A stretch of 5,622 nucleotides of DNA from Endomicrobiellum devescovinae (GTDB lineage: Bacteria > Elusimicrobiota > Endomicrobiia > Endomicrobiales > Endomicrobiaceae). A model generated the notes under the pieces. That model saw only the letters and a program-made list of their open reading frames with translations. It was not told where the DNA came from and ran no database searches. The stretch spans positions 1-5,622 of the forward strand of contig JAIRSK010000030.1 in NCBI GenBank assembly GCA_031255495.1, in the 5' to 3' direction. Below, piece after piece: positions 1-5,622 of this stretch. Position numbers and translations under genes: made by a program. The first letter of the stretch is position 1. Every line of letters begins with the position of its first letter.

Positions 1-260
1 TTTTTTATCTCTAGCTTTGCCATAGTGCAGCAATTTTATCATTTTATCGGAAATGTTTTCAATTCTTGCAAAGCGTGGCTTATATTTTGCCTAGTACCTG
101 TGTTTTAGTTTAGGTTTCTCTCCCGAAAGAAAGCGTCAAGATATTTTTGATTAACGATTGTAAGATTTACTGATTTTTGAGCAAAAACTAAAGGTAGTAT
201 AAATATGCTAAAACAGACTTAAAATGCCATTTTTATATCATGTTGAGCAATCTTTGTGTA
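1..260. other. AT-rich stretch downstream of tRNA-Val, no confident gene
   Basis: I see no complete gene and no family match here. On the minus strand a frame opens after a TAG at 91-93 and stays open to base 1 (30 codons); its only ATG is at 40-42 and would give MIKLLHYGKARDKK before the window ends. No Shine-Dalgarno site precedes that ATG, and 30 open codons can easily occur by chance. A leftward -10-like TATACT (196-201) has no good -35 box. A short A/T-rich inverted repeat at about 224-236 follows the tRNA 3' end but lacks the GC-rich stem and T-run of a standard terminator, so how the tRNA transcript ends is not visible. Confidence 0.5.
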
Positions 261-336
261 TGGTGGGCAGTGCAGGACTTGAACCTGCGACCTCTTCCTT
301 GTAAGGGAAATGCTCTTCCAGCTGAGCTAACTGCCC
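261..336 (-). tRNA. tRNA-Val (anticodon UAC), CCA encoded
   Basis: Read on the minus strand, this 76-nt sequence folds as a cloverleaf. The acceptor stem is GGGCAGT paired with ACTGCCC, followed by discriminator A and a genomically encoded CCA (261-263). The D arm is GCTC/GAGC. The anticodon arm is TTTCC/GGAAG around loop CTTACAA, giving anticodon TAC (UAC), which reads valine GUA and, with usual U34 modification, other GUN codons. The T arm is GCAGG/CCTGC with loop TTCAAGT. It lies 105 bp downstream of obg on the same strand, but a separate promoter candidate at 365-394 suggests it can be transcribed alone with a leader of roughly 20 nt. Confidence 0.96.
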
Positions 337-364
337 GACGTAAATATCTAAGAGAATCTTCTTT

Positions 365-394
365 AAAATACCATATTTTCAGGCGCTATGTCAA
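365..394 (-). promoter_or_regulatory. sigma70-type promoter for tRNA-Val
   Basis: On the minus strand a perfect -35 box TTGACA (389-394) is followed by an 18-nt spacer and a -10 box TATTTT (365-370, four of six consensus positions). Transcription would begin near 358, leaving about 22 nt before the mature tRNA 5' end at 336, a normal length for a leader removed by RNase P. The -35 box sits inside the 3' half of the hairpin at 382-418. The call rests on sequence match and position only. Confidence 0.55.
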
Positions 395-418
395 ATTTCA
401 ACGCTTTAACTTAGCGCC
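382..418 (-). other. imperfect hairpin between obg and tRNA-Val
   Basis: The outer arms GGCGCTA (382-388) and TAGCGCC (412-418) are a perfect 7-bp inverted repeat. Read on the minus strand, one A-A mismatch is followed by a further 6 bp (GTTAAA with TTTGAC, including one G-U pair) closing on a 9-nt loop. It starts 24 nt beyond the obg stop codon. No T-run follows on either strand, so it is not a standard intrinsic terminator. It may mark the 3' end of the rplU-rpmA-obg mRNA, act as a processing or stability element, or be one copy of a dispersed palindromic repeat. Confidence 0.6.
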
Positions 419-441
419 GTAGATAATTGCTAAAGTATATA

Positions 442-1704
442 TTATTTTTCAAAGATAAATTCAAACTTTCCAATTCGGACAGTATCTCCCGGTTTTGCGC
501 CCATATTTTCAAGTTCTATTTCTAACCCCATTTTTTTGAGGATATTTTGGTAACGTCTCAAAGCTTCGTCCTCACTAAATTTTGTCATTTCTGTAAGAAT
601 TTCAACTTTTGCTCCTGTAACTACAAATACACCATCTTCATCAACATGTATCTTAAACTCAGGTTCATAAATATATTTCTTCACAGGCACTGTTTCTATT
701 TCTTCTTCAGGATTGAAAACGAGAGGTTTTTCAATCATTTTTACCATTTCTTTAACTAAAATTTGCACACCTTCCCCTGTCGCTGCGGAAATTTCAAATA
801 AATTTTTGGTCTTTATATGTTTCTTAAACTTTTTAATATTTGAGGCGGCTCCAGGTAAATCAACTTTATTTAAAACTATCATGACATGCTTTTTTGCAAG
901 ATATTTGGAATATTGTTTTAATTCATTATTGATTATTTTATAGTTTTCGTAAGGATCTTTTCCGTCAAAACCGCTTACGTCTATTATATGCAATAAAACT
1001 TTTGTGCGTCTTATATGTCTCAAAAACTCAAAGCCAAGACCTTTCCCCTCATGAGCGCCTTCAATAAGACCCGGAATATCCGCTGCAACAAATGTCTTAC
1101 CATTATAATCCACAACTCCAAGGTTTGGAGCTAACGTAGTAAAAGGGTAATCTGCTATTTTAGGTCTGGCTGCGGAAATTTGCGACAATAATGTAGATTT
1201 TCCTGCATTTGGAAGACCAACAAAACCGACATCAGCTATCAAACGAAGTTCAAGATTGACTTCGGCACATTCTCCAGGTTCGCCTTTCTCGGAAATTCTT
1301 GGAGCAGTGTGTTTGCCTGTCTTAAAAGAAGCATTCCCTCTACCGCCTCTACCGCCTTTTACAATTAAAACCTTTTCACCGTCATTTTTTATATCAGCAA
1401 AAAGCTCGCCATTTTTAAATATTAAAGTTCCTAAAGGAACTTTAATTATTAAATCATCGCCATATTTGCCAAACTTATCGCTCGGCAATCCTTTATGTCC
1501 GTCTTCGGCTTTAAATTTAGGTCTGTAAGATAAATCTAAAAGAGTGGTTTTATGGGGATCTCCTTCAAAATAAATATTACCGCCCTTACCGCCGTTCCCA
1601 CCATTGGGACCACCGTAAGGCACGTACTTCTCTCTTCTAAAAGAAATACAGCCATCGCCACCGCGCCCGGCTGTAAGAAAAATATTAACTTTGTCTATAA
1701 ACAT
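442..1704 (-). CDS. obg: Obg family GTPase (Obg/CgtA)
   Basis: This 420-aa protein is a complete Obg GTPase, which in characterised bacteria binds the 50S ribosomal subunit, acts in its late assembly and is linked to the stringent response. The glycine-rich Obg fold covers about residues 1-158 (GRGGDG near 14, GGPNGGNGGKGG near 31). The G domain has G1 GLPNAGKS (163-170), switch I DYPFTT (185-190), G3 DIPG (209-212), G4 NKVD (279-282) and G5 SAA (306-308). A C-terminal OCT domain follows at about 340-420; it is present in Bacillus Obg and absent from the E. coli form. All nucleotide-binding motifs look intact. The gene is third in the operon, 22 nt after the rpmA stop. Its ATG is preceded by an AGGGG ribosome-binding site about 9-10 nt upstream, which lies in a small hairpin that also includes part of the start codon. 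Confidence 0.97.
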   Translation of the reverse strand: MFIDKVNIFLTAGRGGDGCISFRREKYVPYGGPNGGNGGKGGNIYFEGDPHKTTLLDLSYRPKFKAEDGHKGLPSDKFGKYGDDLIIKVPLGTLIFKNGELFADIKNDGEKVLIVKGGRGGRGNASFKTGKHTAPRISEKGEPGECAEVNLELRLIADVGFVGLPNAGKSTLLSQISAARPKIADYPFTTLAPNLGVVDYNGKTFVAADIPGLIEGAHEGKGLGFEFLRHIRRTKVLLHIIDVSGFDGKDPYENYKIINNELKQYSKYLAKKHVMIVLNKVDLPGAASNIKKFKKHIKTKNLFEISAATGEGVQILVKEMVKMIEKPLVFNPEEEIETVPVKKYIYEPEFKIHVDEDGVFVVTGAKVEILTEMTKFSEDEALRRYQNILKKMGLEIELENMGAKPGDTVRIGKFEFIFEK

Positions 1705-1724
1705 TTAGGCAATAACCCCTAAAT
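1703..1724 (-). promoter_or_regulatory. obg ribosome-binding site inside a small hairpin
   Basis: On the minus strand ATTTAGG (1718-1724) is complementary to CCTAAAT (1703-1709) across an 8-nt loop. The upstream arm and loop contain the AGGGG ribosome-binding site, and the downstream arm includes the A and T of the obg ATG (1702-1704). The rpmA stop codon (1727-1729) lies just upstream, so a ribosome finishing rpmA would be expected to melt the structure, allowing translational coupling. The stem has only two G-C pairs and is weak; the regulatory role is inference. Confidence 0.35.
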
Positions 1725-1726
1725 TT

Positions 1727-1978
1727 TTACTGTTCCACATTTACATAGCATCTGTCACCTGATTTTCTAACAAACTTAACAGTTCCTGCAACTTTAGCAA
1801 AAATAGTGTTGTCTTTTCCCATACCTACATTTACTCCGGGATGGTACTTAGTCCCTCTCTGTCGTACTATTATCGCTCCAGCTTGAGCTTTTTGATCTCC
1901 GTATATCTTTACGCCTAACCTTTGACCATGCGAATCACGACCATTGGTGGACGATCCTTGCGCTTTTACATGTGCCAT
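1727..1978 (-). CDS. rpmA: 50S ribosomal protein L27 (bL27)
   Basis: This 83-aa protein is a full-length bL27, the large-subunit protein whose N-terminal tail reaches the peptidyl transferase centre. Family signatures are the start MAHVKAQGSSTNGRDS, RLGVK (residues 21-25), AGAIIVRQRGTKYHPG (33-48) and the C-terminal GTVKFVRK segment. The tail begins directly with Met-Ala-His, as in E. coli, with no Firmicutes-type extension needing the Prp protease. One small difference is Val where E. coli has the first Lys of AHKK. The start is supported by AGGAG 8 nt upstream of the ATG. It lies 23 nt after rplU and 22 nt before obg, the conserved bacterial order. Confidence 0.97.
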   Translation of the reverse strand: MAHVKAQGSSTNGRDSHGQRLGVKIYGDQKAQAGAIIVRQRGTKYHPGVNVGMGKDNTIFAKVAGTVKFVRKSGDRCYVNVEQ

Positions 1979-2001
1979 TTTACTGTCTCCTAAAAATTTA
2001 C

Positions 2002-2316
2002 TTAAGCGTCAATCTTTGTAACTTTGATTTCAGTTACATACTGACGATGCCCCTGAAGCTTTTTATAACCTTTTTTTGGCTTTCTTTTGAATACCAACAC
2101 TTTAGGTGCTCTCTTTTGAGCTACTACGGTAGCCACGACTTTAGCACCTTCAACTATAGGTTTTCCAACCGTTACTTTATCGCCATCAGCAAACAAAAGA
2201 ACTTGGTCAAGAATTACTTCCTGACCTACTTCAGCTTCATTAAGCTTTTCTACTACTAAACTTAACCCTTCCTCTACTTTGTACTGCTTCCCACCTGTTT
2301 TAATTATTGCATACAT
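2002..2316 (-). CDS. rplU: 50S ribosomal protein L21 (bL21)
   Basis: This 104-aa protein is a full-length bL21, a 23S rRNA-binding protein of the large subunit, nearly the same length as the E. coli protein (103 aa). Hallmarks are MYAIIKTGGKQYKV at the N-terminus, the central VTVGKPIVEGAKV segment and the basic KRKPKKGYKKLQGHRQ segment near residues 77-92, followed by a short beta tail. It is the first gene of the rplU-rpmA-obg operon. An AAAGGAG site at 2327-2333 lies about 10 nt before the ATG. A promoter at 2344-2373 would start the mRNA near 2337, giving a leader of only about 21 nt, so there is no room for a long structured L21 leader. Confidence 0.97.
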   Translation of the reverse strand: MYAIIKTGGKQYKVEEGLSLVVEKLNEAEVGQEVILDQVLLFADGDKVTVGKPIVEGAKVVATVVAQKRAPKVLVFKRKPKKGYKKLQGHRQYVTEIKVTKIDA

Positions 2317-2317
2317 T

Positions 2318-2346
2318 TTGACTTACTCCTTTCCAGAGTGTATAAT
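2318..2346 (+). promoter_or_regulatory. sigma70-type promoter for the aminotransferase gene
   Basis: The -35 box TTGACT (2318-2323) and a perfect -10 box TATAAT (2341-2346) are separated by exactly 17 bp. Transcription would start near 2353, giving a 5' leader of about 54 nt before the GTG at 2407. The -35 box sits just upstream of the rplU start codon on the opposite strand, and the -10 box overlaps that of the rplU promoter. Confidence 0.75.
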
Positions 2347-2351
2347 ATACA
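2339..2351. repeat. perfect palindrome forming the shared -10 region
   Basis: TGTATA (2339-2344) and TATACA (2346-2351) are perfect inverted arms around a single A. The symmetry lets both strands present a -10-like hexamer, one for the rightward and one for the leftward promoter. It could also serve as an operator for a dimeric regulator, though its sequence is fully explained by promoter function. Confidence 0.6.
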
Positions 2352-2373
2352 ACAATTTATAAAAACTTGTCAA
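2344..2373 (-). promoter_or_regulatory. sigma70-type promoter for rplU-rpmA-obg
   Basis: On the minus strand a perfect -35 box TTGACA (2368-2373) is followed by an 18-bp spacer and the -10 box TATATT (2344-2349, five of six consensus positions). The predicted start is near 2337, about 21 nt before the rplU ATG. The -10 overlaps that of the divergent promoter by three bases. Confidence 0.72.
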
Positions 2374-2393
2374 ACATGTATCTTTATCTTTTT

Positions 2394-2400
2394 AAAGGAG
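2394..2400 (+). promoter_or_regulatory. ribosome-binding site fixing the GTG start of the aminotransferase
   Basis: AAAGGAG lies 6 nt before the GTG at 2407. The frame is open further upstream to a GTG at 2338, but that codon lies ahead of the predicted transcription start and touches the -10 box, and the extra residues have no family counterpart. This settles the start at 2407. Confidence 0.85.
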
Positions 2401-2406
2401 CATTTC

Positions 2407-3603
2407 GTGAACATTTCAAAAAGAGTGCAATCCATTAAACCGTCGCCAACTCTTGCCATTGATGCAAAGGCAAAAGCTTTAAAGGAACAAGGAATAGACA
2501 TTATCAATTTTGGTGTAGGTGAGCCAGATTTTGATACACCGCAAAGTATAAAAAATGCGGCAATCAATGCAATAAACTCAGGATTTACAAAATATTGTCC
2601 TGTTCCAGGTACTCTTGAGATAAAAAATGCCATAATAGAAAAACTCAAAAGAGACAATGATCTTGTTTACACTCCTGAACAAATTATAGTATCAAGCGGA
2701 GCAAAACATTCTTTGTATAATCTTTTTCAATCTATAATTGATGATGGGGACGAAGTTATAGTTCCAGCGCCTTATTGGGTGTCTTATCCAGACATGATTG
2801 CTCTTGCTGGGGGAAAACCAGTAATTATCCAAACAACAGATAAAACAAATTTTAAAGCTACGCCTGAAACCATAGAAAAAGTTTTAACAAAAAAAACCAA
2901 AGCCATAGTAATCAATTCGCCATCAAATCCTACAGGCGTCACATATTCACAGGAAGAACTTAAAACTATAGCAGATGTGTGTGTAAAACATAAAATTTTT
3001 ATAATTTCAGATGATATATATGAAAAGTTGGTATATGACAAGTTTAAATTTATTTCTATAGCTCAAGTTTCTCCTCAAGCAAAAGAACTTACAATAGTAA
3101 TAAATGGTGTTTCTAAGGCTTATGCTATGACAGGTTGGAGAATAGGTTATACTGCAGGACCAAAAGATATAATTTCCGCAATGTCTAAAATACAAAGCCA
3201 GTCCACGTCAAATGCTTGCTCAATTTCAATCAAGGCTGCCGTTGAAGCTTTAAATGGTTCGCAAGAGTGTGTTGAAAATATGAGGAAAGAATTTGAAAAA
3301 AGAAGAGATTATATTGTAACTAGACTTAACTCTATCCATGGGATAACCTGTAGAAAGCCTGAAGGGGCTTTCTACGTTTTCCCAAATGTTAAGGAATTAC
3401 TCGGAAAAACTTTTGATAGCAAAACTATAAATACAGATTTGGAATTTGCAGATTACTTGCTTAACTATGCAAAAATTGCAGTTGTTCCTGGCACGGCTTT
3501 TGGAGCTGAGGGATACATAAGACTTTCTTATGCAACTTCTATTGAAAATATAAAATCAGGTATGGATAGGTTGGAAACCGCATTGAAAAAAGTAAAAGTA
3601 TAA
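2407..3603 (+). CDS. PLP-dependent aspartate aminotransferase (class I/II, subgroup I-gamma type)
   Basis: From the GTG at 2407 this encodes 398 aa, the usual length for the family. The enzyme is expected to be cytosolic and to move the amino group between aspartate/2-oxoglutarate and oxaloacetate/glutamate. Landmarks: NFGVGEPDF near residue 34, the substrate-loop segment YCPVPGTLEI, SGAKHSLYNLF near 97, APYWVSYPDM with the PLP-stacking Trp124, NSPSNPTG with Asn174, SDDIYEK with Asp202 and Tyr205, the Schiff-base lysine Lys237 in NGVSKAYAMTGWRIGY, and Arg372 in GYIRLSYATS, the usual alpha-carboxylate ligand. The PYWVSYP and SKAYAMTGWRIGY segments match the Thermus-like aspartate aminotransferases better than the E. 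coli AspC type. Some relatives also accept prephenate or other amino acids, so exact substrate range is open. It is transcribed divergently from the rplU operon. Confidence 0.92.
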   Translation: MNISKRVQSIKPSPTLAIDAKAKALKEQGIDIINFGVGEPDFDTPQSIKNAAINAINSGFTKYCPVPGTLEIKNAIIEKLKRDNDLVYTPEQIIVSSGAKHSLYNLFQSIIDDGDEVIVPAPYWVSYPDMIALAGGKPVIIQTTDKTNFKATPETIEKVLTKKTKAIVINSPSNPTGVTYSQEELKTIADVCVKHKIFIISDDIYEKLVYDKFKFISIAQVSPQAKELTIVINGVSKAYAMTGWRIGYTAGPKDIISAMSKIQSQSTSNACSISIKAAVEALNGSQECVENMRKEFEKRRDYIVTRLNSIHGITCRKPEGAFYVFPNVKELLGKTFDSKTINTDLEFADYLLNYAKIAVVPGTAFGAEGYIRLSYATSIENIKSGMDRLETALKKVKV

Positions 3604-3653
3604 GTAATAAGCTATATAGGCATTCTTATATGACTTTAGGCTTACTAGGTTCT

Positions 3654-3711
3654 ATCCAATATTTTCTTTAAATATCCTCAACAAGAAATAGCCAAAGTTT
3701 ATTGGATTTTT
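3654..3711 (+). terminator. weak candidate terminator after the aminotransferase gene
   Basis: ATCCAATA (3654-3661) and TATTGGAT (3700-3707) are perfect 8-bp arms, and the second arm runs into TTTTT (3707-3711). The 38-nt loop can form an inner 6-bp stem (TTTCTT 3663-3668 with AAGAAA 3683-3688). The low GC content and long loop make this a poor intrinsic terminator. It would act on the plus-strand transcript; on the other strand no T-run follows. Confidence 0.3.
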
Positions 3712-3734
3712 CACTATTTGGAATTCCTAGAACT

Positions 3735-5622
3735 TTATCTTTGAATTCCTATCTTTTTAACCTTTTTATCACCTAATAGTGTCTTTACAACCACAAAATA
3801 TACTCCCGGTGCTATACGGTTTCCATCTTGATTTCTTAAATCCCATTTTACCATTCTTCTTTTTTCCGCTGTATATATTTCTTCAATTAAATCGCTCGCA
3901 TTGAAAGATTTTACAAACTCACCTGTTACCGTATAAACGTTTATATCTATTACATCTGTGTGAAAAGGGAGATTTGTTATCTTGATGTATCCTTTTTGGC
4001 TTATGCTTACAGGGTTTGGATAGCAAACAAAATCTCCAACGCCATTTGGCGGTACAAGACTCGTATCTAAAACTAGTTTGCCATTACCGTAAGTACAATC
4101 GCGAGAAGATTGTATCTGTCTTGCGTAACCAACAACTTGATCTTTTAAATCAGAAACAGCTGTTCCTGTACTTAAACTTAATAATAAAGCAGCAGCACCT
4201 GCAACATGCGGCGCTGCTGCAGAAGTACCTGCAAAACTTTTATATCCAAGAGAGGCTGTTGTAACGCCTGTTGGAGCTACTAATTCAGGTTTCATGAGCC
4301 ATGGGTGGCGCACTGGTCCTCTTGAACTGTAGTATGCTATAGGACCTGAACCATAATTTGAAACATTTACAGCGCCAACAGTTAAAGCTCCTCTTGCGTC
4401 TGCAGGCAGGCATAGAGAAGATTCTGGGTTTATGTCAATAGGATTTTCAACAACATCTCCTGATAAGTTTCCTTTGGAAAATACTAACCTCATATCTCTT
4501 CCGTTTGGTAAAGTATCCTGATACTGAAAAATTCTTATTTTTAACCTGTTAGGACGGGTATAGTTACTAAATGTAACCTTTTTTTTGGAACTCTGTATGA
4601 AATTCGTATGACCTATTTCATTGTTATATTGATCATATACATATATATTATATATGCTATTTCCGTTATAATCGTCCCACATTAAAGTAATATCAGCATC
4701 TGTTGGAACATTAACATTCAAAAATTCACTTCCGTTAGGAAACCTTGTATAGCTTGTTCCAGAATTCTGAAAACTTCCAAACCATGTATGGTCAGCTTCA
4801 TTTCCAGCTGCAACAACAGACAAAAATTTATTGCTTGTAAAGTTTGTATCAATATCAGTATCTATCCCTCCTCCTCCTGCCATAAAACTTTCAGGAACAT
4901 CAAAACCTATAGAACAACTTACAATTTTTATACTATTTAGTGAACAATAAGCAAGCGCATTTTGAAAATTCACTTGATTATCAACTTTAAGTAAATACAT
5001 TTCAGCAGCTGGAGCTATATCGTAAATTATTTCCGCACATGCGGAGCCATGAGTATCGCCAACAGATGGATTTACAGGTTGTTGACTATTCGTAAAATCA
5101 ACAGTAGTAAGATTACGTGGAAGCTCACCACGGTTTTGTAAATCTAAATAACCTTTAAAACCTTTATCTAAAACAGCAATTTTTACACCAGCACCATCAA
5201 CGCCGTCTAAAACGAATTTAGTTGCATTGATCGCGTCTCTGCCTTCGCTCACAGTTTCCATAGGTTTTGCATGGTCGCTTATATCCGCATAGTATGCACC
5301 AGATATTTTTTCAAGCTCAGGTATCAGCTCTACAGGAATATACGCTATTAAGTAACTTTCCGATTTAACATATTCTATATTGTGCATAGTAAAAAAACTT
5401 GTGTCCACATTATCTGACTTACCGTCAACTGGATAAAAAATAACTTCAATTTTATCACTTAACCGAGAATAATCAGGGGTTTCAACAGATTGACCTTGTC
5501 CAGAAATACCTCTAAGATAAACTGGAACTTCATCTTTTGATGAAAAAGCGGAGGTTGTCGCTCTTTGTTCTTTTACAGAAGCATTTTTTAGACGCTCTGT
5601 GATAACAATACCTGATGCATAA
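3735..5622 (-). CDS. subtilisin-like serine protease (S8 family) with Por/T9SS-like C-terminal domain, 5' partial
   Basis: The frame is open from the TAA at 3735 to the right edge, giving 628 visible residues with the N-terminus missing. Residue numbers count from the first visible codon. Residues about 55-120 resemble a subtilase prodomain (IEVIFYP, YLIAYIPVELIPELEKI). The catalytic domain has Asp152 (IAVLDKGF), His191 (DTHGSACAEIIYDIAP), oxyanion Asn274 (SVVAAGNEAD) and nucleophile Ser467 (SFAGTSAAAPHVAGAAALL), so the active site looks complete. About 193 residues separate Asn274 from Ser467, far more than in plain subtilisins; residues about 295-385 form a beta-rich insert. A C-terminal domain from about 529 has YPNP, INVYTVTGEFVKSF, a WDLRNQDGNRIAPGVYF segment and the basic end KKVKKIGIQR, as in type IX secretion sorting domains and FlgD-like Ig folds. 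Secretion or surface anchoring is likely but inferred, since any signal peptide lies outside. GTG at 5406-5408 is an internal valine. It converges on the aminotransferase gene. Confidence 0.9.
   Translation of the reverse strand, partial: YASGIVITERLKNASVKEQRATTSAFSSKDEVPVYLRGISGQGQSVETPDYSRLSDKIEVIFYPVDGKSDNVDTSFFTMHNIEYVKSESYLIAYIPVELIPELEKISGAYYADISDHAKPMETVSEGRDAINATKFVLDGVDGAGVKIAVLDKGFKGYLDLQNRGELPRNLTTVDFTNSQQPVNPSVGDTHGSACAEIIYDIAPAAEMYLLKVDNQVNFQNALAYCSLNSIKIVSCSIGFDVPESFMAGGGGIDTDIDTNFTSNKFLSVVAAGNEADHTWFGSFQNSGTSYTRFPNGSEFLNVNVPTDADITLMWDDYNGNSIYNIYVYDQYNNEIGHTNFIQSSKKKVTFSNYTRPNRLKIRIFQYQDTLPNGRDMRLVFSKGNLSGDVVENPIDINPESSLCLPADARGALTVGAVNVSNYGSGPIAYYSSRGPVRHPWLMKPELVAPTGVTTASLGYKSFAGTSAAAPHVAGAAALLLSLSTGTAVSDLKDQVVGYARQIQSSRDCTYGNGKLVLDTSLVPPNGVGDFVCYPNPVSISQKGYIKITNLPFHTDVIDINVYTVTGEFVKSFNASDLIEEIYTAEKRRMVKWDLRNQDGNRIAPGVYFVVVKTLLGDKKVKKIGIQR

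Noticed and set aside
112..134. Hairpin with TTTCTTT/AGAGAAA arms around CGGG as tRNA-Val terminator
   Set aside because: It lies over 120 nt past the tRNA, contains a G-U pair, and is not followed by a T-run on the minus strand.
177..250. Direct repeat TTGAGCAA (177-184 and 243-250) near the tRNA 3' end as an attachment-site scar
   Set aside because: Eight bases in AT-rich DNA is within chance; neither copy matches the tRNA 3' end and no integrase is visible.
240..422. Plus-strand frame of 60 codons containing AVQDLNLRPLPCKGNALPAE
   Set aside because: This is the translated antisense of tRNA-Val. The VQDLNLRP-like string is a familiar artefact from reading tRNA genes on the wrong strand.
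2338..2406. N-terminal extension of the aminotransferase from a GTG at 2338
   Set aside because: The codon precedes the predicted transcription start and touches the -10 box; AAAGGAG placed 6 nt before GTG 2407 and normal family length favour the shorter form.
2376..2438. Upstream open reading frame of 20 codons overlapping the aminotransferase start (+1 frame)
   Set aside because: No ribosome-binding site before its ATG at 2376 and no leader-peptide-like codon bias, so chance is the simplest explanation.
3608..3644. Branched inverted repeat (TAAGC/GCTTA with inner TATATA/TATATG) after the aminotransferase stop as a terminator
   Set aside because: Low GC, large asymmetric bulge and no T-run afterwards.
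3721..3751. Direct repeat GAATTCCTA (3721-3729 and 3743-3751)
   Set aside because: Only 9 bp, one copy lies in the protease coding end, and there is no mobile-element structure around it.

Overview
The window comes from an AT-rich bacterial chromosome. It holds a housekeeping block on the minus strand (rplU, rpmA, obg, then tRNA-Val), a divergently transcribed aminotransferase gene on the plus strand, and the 3' part of a large secreted-type subtilisin-like protease gene on the minus strand. Promoters match the TTGACA/TATAAT consensus and genes have purine-rich Shine-Dalgarno sites, so a typical Bacteroidetes is unlikely even though the protease ends in a Por/T9SS-like C-terminal domain. L27 starts directly with Met-Ala-His and no prp/ysxB gene lies between rplU and rpmA, which argues against Firmicutes. 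This combination fits low-GC members of phyla that carry such C-terminal domains, for example Elusimicrobiota (Endomicrobium-like). That placement is inference and needs a database search.

Layout. Positions 1-260 are AT-rich with no confident gene; a short leftward frame runs off the left edge. At 261-336 (minus) lies tRNA-Val(UAC) with its CCA encoded. A 37-nt imperfect hairpin at 382-418 separates it from obg, and a good sigma70-type promoter for the tRNA has its -35 box inside that hairpin. From 442 to 2316 (minus) run obg, rpmA and rplU, read in the order rplU-rpmA-obg with gaps of 23 and 22 nt, which looks like one operon. At 2318-2373 two divergent promoters overlap through one symmetric -10 region: one drives rplU leftward, the other drives the aminotransferase gene (2407-3603, plus) rightward. 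The 131-bp gap at 3604-3734 lies between converging genes and has only a weak terminator candidate. From 3735 to the right edge (minus) runs the subtilase, open through the last base, so its N-terminus and any signal peptide lie outside the window.

How the genes relate. L21 and L27 are large-subunit ribosomal proteins and Obg is a GTPase of late 50S assembly and growth control, so the operon is a ribosome-biogenesis unit; the tRNA adds to the translation theme. The aminotransferase links oxaloacetate/aspartate and 2-oxoglutarate/glutamate and has no obvious functional tie to the operon beyond the shared promoter region. The protease is an unrelated, probably exported, enzyme.
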